Shown here one piece after another: positions 25,166 through 34,320 of a stretch of DNA of 64,000 bases (its first letter is position 1; every line of letters begins with the position of its first letter). The notes under the pieces are model-generated. The model had not been told where the DNA came from. It saw only the letters and a list, made by a program, of their open reading frames with translations, and did not search any database. The position numbers were made by a program, and so were the translations under genes. This DNA is from Actinomycetes bacterium (GTDB lineage: Bacteria; Actinomycetota; Acidimicrobiia; Acidimicrobiales; RAAP-2): assembly GCA_021848365.1 (NCBI GenBank), contig JAJZUS010000001.1, positions 1 to 64,000 of the forward strand, in the 5' to 3' direction.

Positions 25166-26236
25166 CTAGGGACTGCGCAGCGCGAGGGCGAGGTCGTAGA
25201 GGAGGAGCGACTCGTTCATCGAGGTGGTGATCCGCTCGCCCGCCTCGGAGATGGCGTCGAGGGCCGCCAGGGCGGCGCGGGCACGGTCGGCCCCCCGCTC
25301 GTCGTCGAGGGCCTCGCGCAGGCGGTCGCGGTAGACCCGCGCCAGGGTCTGCAGTCCCGCCCGGATCTCCTCGACCCGGTAGCGGCGCTGTTCGCGTCGG
25401 TGGGCCTCCTCGATCTCGCGCCGACCCGTCAGGCGGCCCCCCACCTCGCGCGCCGCCGCCTCGCGACGGGCCAGTTCCTCGGCCTGGAGGGCCACGAGAG
25501 GCGCGAGGGCCTCGTCGAGCGAGGCGTGCCAGCGCTCGGCGACGCGTGCGGCGGCGGCCGGGGTGCCGTTCAACTCGCGTGGCGCCTCGCGCCAGATCTC
25601 GAGCCGGGCCCCGACGTCGGGGTCGCGCCGCAGCACCCGGGCCCGGCGCAGGTCGCCCCCGGCGGCCTCGGCCGCGGCTCGCGCCTCCTCCCGCGAGGCC
25701 CCGTCGGCGACCAGGGCGGCCGCGACCTCGTCGGGGCGTAGCGCCCGCAGGCGCACCTCGACGCAGCGCGAGACGATCGTCTCGAGCTCCGGTGGGAGGT
25801 CGTGGGCGGTGAGGATGAAGACGGTGCGGCTCGGCGGCTCCTCGAGGGTCTTCAGCAGGGCGGGCGTCGCCGGCGTGGCCGCGTCGAGGGCGCGCTCGAT
25901 GTCCTCGAGCACCACCACCTGACGACCCGCTCCCAGGGGCCGACGCCGTCCGACGCGCTCGGCCTCGCGGAGCTCCTCGATCCGCCAGGCGATCCCCGAA
26001 CGGGCGACCAGGGTCACGTCGGGATCGCGCCCGTCGAGGACGCGTCGGCACCGATCACAGCGTCCGCACCCGTGCTCCTCACACTGCATCGCGGCGGCGA
26101 GGGCCAGCGCGGCGCTGGCGAGGTCGGCGCCGGCGGGTCCGCTCAGCAGGTACGCGTGCACGGGACGGCGCGCGTGGTGGCGGAGGGCCGCCGCGGCGTC
26201 CGGCTGGCCGACCAGGGTGTCGAAGACGTCGCTCAC
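25166..26236 (-). CDS. holB: DNA polymerase III subunit delta-prime
   Basis: The 356-residue clamp-loader subunit has a degenerate P-loop (SGPAGADLASAALALA, lacking the GKT of a true ATPase as usual for delta-prime), the zinc module CEEHGCGRCDRCRRVL, VVVLEDIERALDAATPATPALLKTLEEPPSRTVFIL and SRCVEVRLRALRPDEV containing the SRC arginine finger. The C-terminal collar domain is helical. The GTG at 26236 overlaps the tmk stop as GTGA. tmk-holB pairing is widely conserved. Confidence 0.9.
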   Translation of the reverse strand: MSDVFDTLVGQPDAAAALRHHARRPVHAYLLSGPAGADLASAALALAAAMQCEEHGCGRCDRCRRVLDGRDPDVTLVARSGIAWRIEELREAERVGRRRPLGAGRQVVVLEDIERALDAATPATPALLKTLEEPPSRTVFILTAHDLPPELETIVSRCVEVRLRALRPDEVAAALVADGASREEARAAAEAAGGDLRRARVLRRDPDVGARLEIWREAPRELNGTPAAAARVAERWHASLDEALAPLVALQAEELARREAAAREVGGRLTGRREIEEAHRREQRRYRVEEIRAGLQTLARVYRDRLREALDDERGADRARAALAALDAISEAGERITTSMNESLLLYDLALALRSP

Positions 26237-26838
26237 GGCCAGACGAGCCGGTCGAGGAGGCGGTCGACGGCGGCGTCCACCTCCGTCGTCTCCCCGGTCG
26301 CGTCGACCACGGCCCAGGTCGTGGGATCGGCCGCCGCCATCTCGAGGTAGCCCGCGCGCACGCGCTCGTGGAAGGCGAGGTCCGCCGACTCGAAGCGGTC
26401 CCGGTGGTCCCGCGCTCGACGGTCGTTGGCGACCTCCAGGGGGACGTCCAGGAGCACCGTGAGATCGGGCCGGCAGTCGCCGATCGCCAGCTCCGTCGCC
26501 GCGCGCAGGAGGCTGAGGTCGGCTCCGCGACCGTAGCCCTGGTAGGCGAGCGTGGAGTGGCTGAACCGGTCGGCCACCACGCTGCGCCCGGCGGCGAGGG
26601 TGGGCTCGATCACCGTCGCCACGTGGTGCGAGCGGTCGGAGAGCATCAGCAGGGCCTCCGTCGGCGCCGACATCGGAACGTGGGCGTCGAGGAGCACCGT
26701 ACGCAGGTGGGCGCCGAGCTCGGTGTCACCGGGCTCGAAGACGAACCGCGCACCACGCGCCGCCGCGACCCGGCGGGCCTGCGTCGACTTTCCGCACGCG
26801 TCGACGCCCTCGAAGACGACGAAGAGCCCCCGCGCCAT
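26233..26838 (-). CDS. tmk: thymidylate kinase
   Basis: The 201-residue kinase makes dTDP from dTMP. P-loop FEGVDACGKSTQARRVA, the DR(Y/F) motif VVADRFSHSTLAYQGYGRG, and VLLDVPLEVANDRRARDHRDRFE are seen. The usual REPGGT reads FEPGDT. The ATG at 26838 overlaps the topA stop by one base (TGATG). A longer open frame upstream is topA shadow. Confidence 0.92.
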   Translation of the reverse strand: MARGLFVVFEGVDACGKSTQARRVAAARGARFVFEPGDTELGAHLRTVLLDAHVPMSAPTEALLMLSDRSHHVATVIEPTLAAGRSVVADRFSHSTLAYQGYGRGADLSLLRAATELAIGDCRPDLTVLLDVPLEVANDRRARDHRDRFESADLAFHERVRAGYLEMAAADPTTWAVVDATGETTEVDAAVDRLLDRLVWP

Positions 26839-29630
26839 CAGTCGCCGTGGAGACGGTTCGTCAGCTCGGCGTTGCGCGCCCGACCCGCGGCGCCCGCGAC
26901 GCGACGCTCGCTCGCCACCGACGCGGTCGCGCTCTTCTTCGCGGCACTCTTCTTCGCGGTGCTCTTCTTCGCGGTGCTCTTCTTCGCCGGGGCCTTCTTC
27001 GCCGGGGCCTTCTTCGCGGCGGACGTCGCGCCGCCGGCCCGTCGAGCCCGGGGCTCGGCGTTGCGGCGCTCGGCCAGCAGCTCGCAGGCCCGGTCGAGGG
27101 TGATGGACTCGGGGGTGTCCCCGAGACGCAGGGTGGCGTTCGACTCTCCGTCGGTCACGTAGGGACCGAAGCGGCCGGTCCGCACCACGACGGGACGGCC
27201 CGTGACCGGGTCGGCCCCCAGCTCGCGCAGGGGGCCCGCCGCCGCACGGCGTCCGCGGGTCTTGGGTTGGGCCAGCAGGGTGAGGGCGCCGGCGAGATCG
27301 ATGGTGAATATCTCGTCCTCGCTCGTCAGCGAGCGCGACTCGCTGCCCCACGACACGTACGGGCCGTAGCGGCCGTTGGTCGCGAGGACGGGCTCGCCGT
27401 CGGACGGGTGACGCCCCACCTCGCGCGGCAGTGACAGCAGCCGCTCGGCGTCCTCGAAGGTGAGCGTGTCGGGGGACATCGAGGAGAAGAGCGACGCGGT
27501 GCGGGGCTTCTCCGTCCCCTCACCCCCCTCGCCGAGTTGCACGTACGGCCCGAACCGGCCCGACTTCACGAGCACGGGAAGTCCCGTCGCCGCGTCGGTC
27601 CCGAGGGTTCGGTCGCCGCTCGGAGCGGCCAGTAGCTCGAGCGCGCGCTCGACGCTGAGCGAGTCGGGCTCGGTCGCCTCGGGGATCGAGACCCGGTCCT
27701 CGCCGTGCACGAGGTAGGGGCCGTAGCGGCCCGAGCGCACGAGGACCGGCACCCCGTCGGGCGCCGTGCCCAGGGTGATCGAGTTGATGGCCGCGAAGTC
27801 GAAGTCGTGGGGCTCGTGGGTCAGTCGCTGCAGCCCGACGCGGAACAGCTCGGTGTCGGCCGACGCGTCCCCGTAGTAGAAGCGCTGGAGCCAGGGCTCG
27901 AGGTCTTGACGACCGTTCGCGATGGCGTCGAGGTCGTCCTCCATCGCCGCGGTGAACTGGTAGTCGACCAGGTCGGCGAAGTAGGCCTGGAGCAGGTTGA
28001 CCACGGCGAAGGCCCGGAAGGCCGGCACCAGGGCCTTGCCCTTCTTCCACACGTAGCCGCGTCGATCGATCGTCTTCATGACCGACGCGTAGGTGGAGGG
28101 CCGACCGATGCCGAGGTCCTCGAGCTTCTTGATGAGCGTCGCCTCGGAGTAGCGGTCGGGCGGCTGGGTCTCGTGGCGGCGGGCCTCCGCGGCGGCGACC
28201 GGGATCCGGTCGCCCTCGTGCAGCGGGGGCAGGATGCGCTCCTGGTCCGCGAGCTCGGCCTCGGGGTCGTCGGCGCCCTCGACGTAGGCGCGGCGGAAGC
28301 CGGCGAACTCGATGCGCTGCCCGCTCGCCGCGAGGATCGCCTCGCGCGGGCCGTCGGACGTGGCGACCGTGGCGCGCAGACGTACCCGGTCCTGGGTCAG
28401 CCGCGCGTCGACCATCTGGGAGGCGATGGTGCGCTTCCAGATGAGCTCGTAGACGGCCCGTTCGTCGCCCGGGAGGCCCTGGGCCTCGTCGAGGGTGCGG
28501 AAGGACTCGCCGGCGGGACGGATGGCCTCGTGCGCCTCCTGCGCGTTCTTCACCGTGCGGTCGTAGCGCCGCGGAGCGGCCGCCACGAACTCGGGACCGA
28601 ACATCTCCGAGGCCATGGCGCGCGCGGCGGTGATGGCCTCGTCGGAGAGGGTCGTCGAGTCGGTGCGCATGTAGGTGATCCAGCCCTCCTCGTAGAGGCG
28701 CTGAGCCGCGCGCATCGTGCGCTCGGGGTCGAAGCGGAGCTTGCGGCTGGCCTCGATCTGCAGGGACGAGGTCATGAAGGGCGGCTGGGGGCGCTGCGTG
28801 CGCGGACTCGAGGTGACCGCGACGACCTCGACGTCGTGCCCGGCGAGCCCGACGGCCAGCTGCTCCGCCTCGGACTCCCCGAGGGCGACCACGCCGTCGG
28901 CGTCGTTCAGCCGGCCCCGCGCGTCGAAGTTCTTGCCCCCGGCGAGGGCCGCGCCGTCGAGGGACTCGACGACGGCCTCGACCGCCGACCCGCTCGCGTC
29001 GAGGCGCGCCAGCACGTCGAACCACGCGGCCGATCGGAAGGCCATGCGCTCGCGCTCGCGCTCGCACACCAGGCGGATGGCGACCGACTGGACTCGACCC
29101 GCCGAACGGGCCTTGTCGACGGCTCGCCACAGGACCGGCGAGACCTCGTAGCCCACGAGCCGGTCGAGGATCCGCCGCCCCTCCTGGGCGTCGACCAGGC
29201 GCACGTCGAGGTCGCGCGTCTCGCTCACCGCGCGGGCGATGGCCGCGGGGGTGATCTCGTGGAAGACCATGCGCTTGACGGGCACGCGCGGGCTGAGCAC
29301 CTCCTTCAGGTGCCAGGCGATCGCCTCTCCCTCGCGGTCCTCGTCGGTCGCGAGGTAGAGCTCCTCGGCGTCCTTCAGGGCGCTCCTCAGCTCGGCCACC
29401 ACCTTCTTGCGGTCCGCGGACACGACGTAGACGGGCTTGAAGTGGTCGTTGACGTTGATCCCGAGGCGGGCCCAGGGCTCACCCTTCACGCTGGCCGGGA
29501 TCTCGGCGGCGCTCTCGGGCAGGTCGCGGATGTGGCCCACCGACGGCTTGACCACGTAGTCGGGTCCGAGCATGCCCTGGATACGGGTGGCCTTGGCCAC
29601 CGACTCCACGATCACCAGGGCTCGGGCCAC
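26838..29630 (-). CDS. topA: DNA topoisomerase I with C-terminal repeats and Lys/Ala tail
   Basis: The 930-residue type IA enzyme relaxes negative supercoils. It has the TOPRIM domain (ALVIVESVAKATRIQ, LYLATDEDREGEAIAWHLKE), the active-site tyrosine in GWITYMRTDS, and four actinobacterial C-terminal repeats of the form GxPVLVKSGRFGPYV. There are no zinc fingers. The end carries a basic AKKS/AKKA repeat tail (about residues 870-900), which binds DNA and supports processivity in actinobacterial TopA proteins. tmk and holB follow without gaps. Confidence 0.96.
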   Translation of the reverse strand: MARALVIVESVAKATRIQGMLGPDYVVKPSVGHIRDLPESAAEIPASVKGEPWARLGINVNDHFKPVYVVSADRKKVVAELRSALKDAEELYLATDEDREGEAIAWHLKEVLSPRVPVKRMVFHEITPAAIARAVSETRDLDVRLVDAQEGRRILDRLVGYEVSPVLWRAVDKARSAGRVQSVAIRLVCERERERMAFRSAAWFDVLARLDASGSAVEAVVESLDGAALAGGKNFDARGRLNDADGVVALGESEAEQLAVGLAGHDVEVVAVTSSPRTQRPQPPFMTSSLQIEASRKLRFDPERTMRAAQRLYEEGWITYMRTDSTTLSDEAITAARAMASEMFGPEFVAAAPRRYDRTVKNAQEAHEAIRPAGESFRTLDEAQGLPGDERAVYELIWKRTIASQMVDARLTQDRVRLRATVATSDGPREAILAASGQRIEFAGFRRAYVEGADDPEAELADQERILPPLHEGDRIPVAAAEARRHETQPPDRYSEATLIKKLEDLGIGRPSTYASVMKTIDRRGYVWKKGKALVPAFRAFAVVNLLQAYFADLVDYQFTAAMEDDLDAIANGRQDLEPWLQRFYYGDASADTELFRVGLQRLTHEPHDFDFAAINSITLGTAPDGVPVLVRSGRYGPYLVHGEDRVSIPEATEPDSLSVERALELLAAPSGDRTLGTDAATGLPVLVKSGRFGPYVQLGEGGEGTEKPRTASLFSSMSPDTLTFEDAERLLSLPREVGRHPSDGEPVLATNGRYGPYVSWGSESRSLTSEDEIFTIDLAGALTLLAQPKTRGRRAAAGPLRELGADPVTGRPVVVRTGRFGPYVTDGESNATLRLGDTPESITLDRACELLAERRNAEPRARRAGGATSAAKKAPAKKAPAKKSTAKKSTAKKSAAKKSATASVASERRVAGAAGRARNAELTNRLHGD
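26931..27020 (-). repeat. six 15 bp tandem repeats encoding the TopA basic tail
   Basis: Six units close to GCTCTTCTTCGCGGT (plus strand) encode (S/T/P)AKKx repeats at the TopA C-terminus. Such short in-frame repeats can change copy number between strains by slippage. Confidence 0.8.
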
Positions 29631-29721
29631 GACACCTCCATTTCGCCCACCGACCTCGTCGGCCCCAAACTAGACACGGCGACCGGCACCGTCGGGTGAC
29701 CGGCCGCAGGGCCGCCCCAGG

Positions 29722-32121
29722 CTAGCCCCGGTGCCCCTCCGGCGCGTCGTCCGACTGCGGGGCGGCCACGATCTCGTACTGGGGGTTGAGGATCACGGCC
29801 TCGCGCCGTAGTGAGGTGATCGTCCCGCGTACCAGGAGTCGGGTGCCCCGCTCGATCCCCGGTACCTGGCTGCGGCCCTGGAAGACGAGCGTCACGGAAC
29901 CGGTGTTGTCGGCGATGACGCACCGGAGCTCGTGGCTCGCCCCCTCGTGGGTCATGGACATCGCGCGGACCCGCCCGGCGATCTCCGCGAACTGCCGCTC
30001 CCGCAGCTGGCCGATGGGGAAGGCGCCACCCGATCGCTCGGCGAGCTTCACGTCGGCCTCGAGCCGGGTCTCCTCGCCGCGCACGCCCCCGCGCACCACC
30101 TCGTCGCTCGCGGTGGTGGGTGGCTCGGTCCGGCGCTCGGCGCGGTTGTGGCGAGGAGCCATGCGGTAGGGGATGATCGTGGCGGCCGTGCGCGGCACGT
30201 GCATGACGGCACCGGCGATGGCGTCGGCCGTGCGGTCGTGCAGCAGGCGCTGCAGTCGCGACGAGAAGCCCCGGCGCGGCAGGATCACCATGCAGAAGAC
30301 GTCCGGGTCGCGCACGACGTCGGCCACCAGCTCGAGGGCCGCCCGGTCGACCCGGCGGTCCTCGCACTCGACGACCTCGAGCGAGATGCCGGCGGAGGCC
30401 GAGTTGGGGGCGCCCCACGTTCGCTCCAGGTTGCGCGAGATCATCGGGTCGATGTCGAAGTGCACGGCCCGAATCGAGTAGGCGTTGAGTGTCGCGCAGT
30501 ACTGCAGGGCGCGCTCGGTCACCAGGTCGTAGCTGTCGACGAAGACGATGACCCGGTTCATCTTGATGCTCGGCAACCCGCGGGCCTGACGCGCGGCGAA
30601 GGCCCGCTCCTCGCGCTCGTACTGACGATTGAAGCGGATCAGGCCGTAGTACATCATCGGGCCGACGACGACCACGACCCAGGCACCCTCGGTGAACTTG
30701 GCAATGGCGAAGACGAGGACCACGATCGCCGTCACGGTCGCCGAGGTGGAGTTGACGACGACCCCGAAACGCCACTTCCCGGAACGCTCGCGCAGGTGGC
30801 GAGCGACCATGCCGGCTCCGGCCATCGTGAAGCCCGTGAACACGCCGATCGCGTAGAGGGAGACCAGTCCGTTCACCTGGGCGCGGAAGACGACGATCAG
30901 GGTCAGGGAGACGATCCCCAGGACGATGATCCCGTTGGAGAAGGCCAGTCGGTGGCCGCGCTTGGTGAGCTGGCGAGGCAGGTACTTGTCCGTCGCCACG
31001 TAGTTGGCGAGGAAGGGGAACCCGTTGAAGGAGGTGTTGCCGCCGGTGTAGAGGATGAGCAGCGTCGCGAACTGCACGGCGTAGAAGATCGCGCTCCCGA
31101 CGCCGTGCGAGCCGAAGACCGCGCGCACCTCCTGGCTGACGACGGTCGGGCTGCCGATCGCGTAGGGCATCGCGTGGGTCCAGGCCGCGAGCAGCGTCAC
31201 CCCGAGCAGCAAGAAGCCCAGCACGCTCGACATGACGACGAGGGTCTGGCGGGCGTGGACCGACTCGGGGCGCCGGAAGGAGGCGACCCCGTTGGAGATG
31301 GCCTCGAGGCCGGTGAGCGACGACCCGCCGTTCGCGTAGGCGCGCAGCAGGGTGAGGAAGGCGAGCCCGTAGATGATCCCCGATCCCGGGTGCCCCAAGC
31401 GGTGCTCGACGAGCTGCGACGTCGCCGGCATGGCCACCGTGTGCAGTGTCCCCATGGCCTTCTTCACGTAGCCGACGATGATCGTCGTCGACATGGCGGT
31501 GACGAAGAGGTACGTGGGGAGGGCGAAGTAGCTGCCGGCCTCGCGCAGCCCGCGAAGGTTGCCGTAGATGAGCACCAGCACGACTCCCACGGTGATCTCG
31601 ACCGTGTACGGCGTGAGCGACGGGAAGGCGCTGGTGAGCGCGGCCGTCCCCGCGGAGCACTGGACGGCCACCGTGACGATGTAGTCGATGAGGAGGGCGA
31701 CGGCCGCGATCTGGGCGATCCGCGGACCGAAGTTGTCGCGGGCCACGACGTAGGAGCCGCCGGCGGTCGTGTAGTACTTGATGACGTCCCAGTAGGACGT
31801 CGTGACGAAGAACAGCACGCCCAGGATCACGAACATGATCGGCACGACGAGACTGAACGCGGCGAGCCCGATGTAGGGCGTCAGTTGGATCAGGATCTCC
31901 TCGGTGCCGTACGCCGAGGACGAGATGCAGTCCGGCGCGAGCACCCCGAGGGCGATCCCTCGGCCGAGACGCTCGCCGCTCAGCTGCTCGGTCACGTAGG
32001 GCCGGCCGAGGAAGATGCGCTTCAGGCGATATCCGAAGCTCTCCGGGTAGACGGTCGAGACGTTGGCGTGCGAGGTGAGGACGGGGGCATTGCTCTTGAT
32101 CTGCTTGTCGGCCTCGGACAC
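29722..32121 (-). CDS. KimA-like APC-family potassium permease with C-terminal OB-fold
   Basis: The 799-residue protein has a cytoplasmic N-terminus with DCISSSAYGTEEIL, about twelve membrane segments (residues about 60-480), a soluble domain beginning NRVIVFVDSYDLVTERALQYC (as in KimA) and, near 690-785, an OB-fold segment (FAEIAGRVRAMSMTHEGASHELRCVIADNTGSVTLVF). Membrane motifs resemble KimA/YdaO, a proton-coupled potassium importer. It is divergent from two trkA genes, like Rv2690c beside ceoB/ceoC in M. tuberculosis. GTG 32121 is chosen because TAGTGT lies 8 bp before it; GTG 32145 is also possible. The OB-fold fusion is unusual. Confidence 0.8.
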   Translation of the reverse strand: MSEADKQIKSNAPVLTSHANVSTVYPESFGYRLKRIFLGRPYVTEQLSGERLGRGIALGVLAPDCISSSAYGTEEILIQLTPYIGLAAFSLVVPIMFVILGVLFFVTTSYWDVIKYYTTAGGSYVVARDNFGPRIAQIAAVALLIDYIVTVAVQCSAGTAALTSAFPSLTPYTVEITVGVVLVLIYGNLRGLREAGSYFALPTYLFVTAMSTTIIVGYVKKAMGTLHTVAMPATSQLVEHRLGHPGSGIIYGLAFLTLLRAYANGGSSLTGLEAISNGVASFRRPESVHARQTLVVMSSVLGFLLLGVTLLAAWTHAMPYAIGSPTVVSQEVRAVFGSHGVGSAIFYAVQFATLLILYTGGNTSFNGFPFLANYVATDKYLPRQLTKRGHRLAFSNGIIVLGIVSLTLIVVFRAQVNGLVSLYAIGVFTGFTMAGAGMVARHLRERSGKWRFGVVVNSTSATVTAIVVLVFAIAKFTEGAWVVVVVGPMMYYGLIRFNRQYEREERAFAARQARGLPSIKMNRVIVFVDSYDLVTERALQYCATLNAYSIRAVHFDIDPMISRNLERTWGAPNSASAGISLEVVECEDRRVDRAALELVADVVRDPDVFCMVILPRRGFSSRLQRLLHDRTADAIAGAVMHVPRTAATIIPYRMAPRHNRAERRTEPPTTASDEVVRGGVRGEETRLEADVKLAERSGGAFPIGQLRERQFAEIAGRVRAMSMTHEGASHELRCVIADNTGSVTLVFQGRSQVPGIERGTRLLVRGTITSLRREAVILNPQYEIVAAPQSDDAPEGHRG

Positions 32122-32129
32122 CGGCGACC

Positions 32130-32135
32130 ACACTA
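32130..32135 (-). promoter_or_regulatory. leaderless -10 box, KimA-like permease
   Basis: TAGTGT on the minus strand is 8 bp before the GTG at 32121 and decides the start of the permease. Confidence 0.5.
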
Positions 32136-32179
32136 GGCGAGCCACCCCCCGCGAGGTGAGTTGCGGCCCACTTCACCGT

Positions 32180-32185
32180 TATGGT
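32180..32185 (+). promoter_or_regulatory. candidate -10 box, trkA pair
   Basis: TATGGT lies 11 bp before the GTG at 32197, leaving at most a few leader bases. The divergent starts of permease and trkA genes are only 75 bp apart, so they share the control region. Confidence 0.45.
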
Positions 32186-32196
32186 CGAATGGCGCC

Positions 32197-32850
32197 GTGC
32201 ACATCGTCGTGGTCGGCTGCGGCCGAGTGGGCTCGGAGTTGGCCATGCAGCTGTCCGAAGAGGGCCACTCGGTCGTCATCATCGACAAGAACCGCGACAG
32301 CTTCCGGCGCCTGACCCGCTACTCGGGCACCAGCCTGGTCGGATCGGGCTTCGACCGCGACGTCCTGCGACAGGCCGACGCCCCGCGCGCCGACGCCCTG
32401 GCCGCCGTCACCAGCGGCGACAACACGAACATCCTCTGCGCCCGCATCGCCCGGGACCTGTTCCACATCCCCAACGTCGTGGCCCGCATCTACGACCCCC
32501 AGCGGGCCGAGATCTACATGAAGCTCGGCATCCCGACCGTGGCGACCTCCCTGTGGACGACCCAGCAGGTGCGCCGTTGGCTCCTGCCCTCGGACGAGTC
32601 GATCGAGTGGACCGACGGGGCCGGCACGCTCCATCTCGTCGAGCGCATCGTGCCCGACGCGCTCGCCGGCCAGCCTCTCGCCAACTTCAACCGTGGCGAC
32701 TCGGTCCGGGTGGTGGGACTCATCCGCGGCGGCACGGGACGGGTGAACATCGAGGGCCTCTTCGCCCAGGAGGACGACGTCCTCGAGTTCCTAGTCACCC
32801 CCGGGGGCCTCGAGGACCTCAACGAGCTGCTCACGGGGGCGGCGTCGTGA
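32197..32850 (+). CDS. trkA: TrkA family potassium uptake regulatory protein (first)
   Basis: The 217-residue protein has an RCK_N Rossmann domain (HIVVVGCGRVGSELAMQLSEEGHSVVIIDKN, GSGFDRDVLRQA, TSGDNTNILCARIA) and an RCK_C domain (SVRVVGLIRGGTGRVN, VLEFLVTPGG). The acidic residue after the third strand (IIDKN) indicates NAD binding. It forms the gating ring of Trk/Ktr transporters. GTG start at 32197; the second trkA overlaps it as GTGA. The paired arrangement matches mycobacterial ceoB/ceoC. Confidence 0.9.
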   Translation: MHIVVVGCGRVGSELAMQLSEEGHSVVIIDKNRDSFRRLTRYSGTSLVGSGFDRDVLRQADAPRADALAAVTSGDNTNILCARIARDLFHIPNVVARIYDPQRAEIYMKLGIPTVATSLWTTQQVRRWLLPSDESIEWTDGAGTLHLVERIVPDALAGQPLANFNRGDSVRVVGLIRGGTGRVNIEGLFAQEDDVLEFLVTPGGLEDLNELLTGAAS

Positions 32851-33515
32851 GGGTCATGATCGCCGGGGGCGGGTCGGTCGGCACCGCGATCGCGCTCGAC
32901 CTCGCCGACCGCCACCACGACGTCACTCTGCTCGAGCAGATGAGCTCGCACGCCGAGCGACTGCGATCGCTCCTGCCCGGCGTCAACGTGGTGGCGGCCG
33001 ACGCCTGCGAGTACGTGTCGCTGGTCGCCGTCGACCTGCGCAGTGCCGACGTCGTGATCGCCGCGACCGGGGACGACGAGGACAACCTGGTGGTGAGTTG
33101 GCTCGCCAAGCAGGAGTTCGGCGTGCCGCGCGTGATCGCGCGCATCAACAACTCGCGCAACGAGTGGCTATTCAACGAGTCTTGGGGCGTCGACGTCGCC
33201 GTATCGACGCCCGCCCTCATCACCTCCCTGGTCGACGAGGCCGTCGAGGTCGGGTCGATCATCAAGCTGCTGGACCTGGCGAACGGACGCATGAAGCTCA
33301 TCGAGGTGACCCTCGCCGCTTCGGCGCCGGCGGTCGCCAACGAGTTGACCCTGGACGAGCTCCACCTCAGCGACGGCGTGCGCGTCGTCACCGTGGTCCG
33401 GCGCGAGCAGCCCCTCTCCCCGACGCCGACGATGCGCTTCTACGAGCACGACCACGTGGTGCTGATCACGCGCGAGGGCGCCCAGCAGGACTGCGCCGAC
33501 GCCTTCATCGGCTGA
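32847..33515 (+). CDS. TrkA family potassium uptake regulatory protein (second)
   Basis: The 222-residue protein again has RCK_N (MIAGGGSVGTAIALDLADRHHDVTLLEQ, ADACEYVSLVAVDLRSADVVIAATGDDEDNLV) and RCK_C (NELTLDELHLSDGVRVVTVVRRE, FYEHDHVVLIT) domains. Translation is coupled to the first trkA by a GTGA overlap, suggesting a heteromeric ring. The membrane subunit TrkH/TrkG is not in the window; the neighbouring KimA-like permease could be the partner, which is inference. Confidence 0.88.
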   Translation: MRVMIAGGGSVGTAIALDLADRHHDVTLLEQMSSHAERLRSLLPGVNVVAADACEYVSLVAVDLRSADVVIAATGDDEDNLVVSWLAKQEFGVPRVIARINNSRNEWLFNESWGVDVAVSTPALITSLVDEAVEVGSIIKLLDLANGRMKLIEVTLAASAPAVANELTLDELHLSDGVRVVTVVRREQPLSPTPTMRFYEHDHVVLITREGAQQDCADAFIG

Positions 33516-33545
33516 CCCCGGGCGCCGCGGACCCCGGGGCGTACC

Positions 33546-34319
33546 ATGACGAGAGTGCGGGCGGCCTTCTTCGACCTCGACAAGACGGTGATCGCCAAGT
33601 CCTCTCTGGTGGCCTTCGGCCCGGAGTTCCACGCCCGGGGCCTGCTGCACCGGCGGACCCTGGTACGCGCCGTGGTGACTCAGATACTCTTCCTGCGCTT
33701 CGGCGCCGACGAGGACCGCCTCGACAAGATGCGCCAGGCCGTCCTCAAGGTGACGCGGGGCTGGGACCGGGACGAGGTGCGCGAGCTGGTCGCGAGCACC
33801 CTCGACGAGGTCATCGAGCCCCTCATCTACGCCGAGGCCCTCGCCCTCATCGACCACCACCGCGAGCGCGGCGACGAGGTCTGGCTGATCTCGTCGGCTC
33901 CCACCGAGATCGTCGAGCCCTTCGCGGAGCTGCTCGGCCTCACCGGGGCCGTCGCCTCGCGGGCCCGTGTCGACGAGGAGGGCAAGTTCACCGGCGAGAT
34001 GGAGTTCTTCAACCAGGGTGAGAACAAGGCCCGGGCGATCGCCGAGCTGGCGCAGGAGCGGGGGATCGCCCTCGGCGAGTGCTACGCGTACTCGGACTCC
34101 GAGACCGACGTGCCGATGCTCGAGGTCGTCGGCCACCCCTACGCGGTGAATCCCGATCGGGCGCTCGCGCGCGTCGCGCGCGACCGTTCTTGGCCCATCC
34201 TCAGCTTCACCCACCCGGTGCGCGTGCACGACCACGAGCGCTCGCGCACGCCCTACTTCGTGAGCGCCCTGGTGATCGGGGCGGCCGCCCTCCTCGGGCG
34301 GGTCGGCGGGCGACGCTGA
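33546..34319 (+). CDS. HAD superfamily subfamily IB phosphatase with C-terminal membrane segment
   Basis: The 257-residue protein has the HAD nucleophile motif AAFFDLDKTVIAKSS, motif II WLISSAP, and motif III/IV YAYSDSETDVPMLEVVG with the second acidic pair. This places it with SerB/CicA-like subfamily IB enzymes. A hydrophobic segment (FVSALVIGAAALLG) at the C-terminus may anchor it to the membrane, as in lysophospholipid-type HAD-IB proteins. Substrate cannot be told. It converges on the sigma factor gene with one base between stops. Confidence 0.85.
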   Translation: MTRVRAAFFDLDKTVIAKSSLVAFGPEFHARGLLHRRTLVRAVVTQILFLRFGADEDRLDKMRQAVLKVTRGWDRDEVRELVASTLDEVIEPLIYAEALALIDHHRERGDEVWLISSAPTEIVEPFAELLGLTGAVASRARVDEEGKFTGEMEFFNQGENKARAIAELAQERGIALGECYAYSDSETDVPMLEVVGHPYAVNPDRALARVARDRSWPILSFTHPVRVHDHERSRTPYFVSALVIGAAALLGRVGGRR

Positions 34320-34320
34320 C

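Noticed and set aside
26931-27020. Short tandem repeats considered as a CRISPR array
   Set aside because: Units are 15 bp, contiguous without spacers and in frame within topA.
29932-32136. 734-codon plus-strand frame opposite the potassium permease
   Set aside because: The translation is charged low-complexity sequence; membrane segments and KimA-like motifs are on the minus strand.
32122-32196. Possible c-di-AMP riboswitch before the KimA-like gene
   Set aside because: Only 75 bp separate divergent starts and the permease mRNA appears leaderless, leaving no room for the aptamer.
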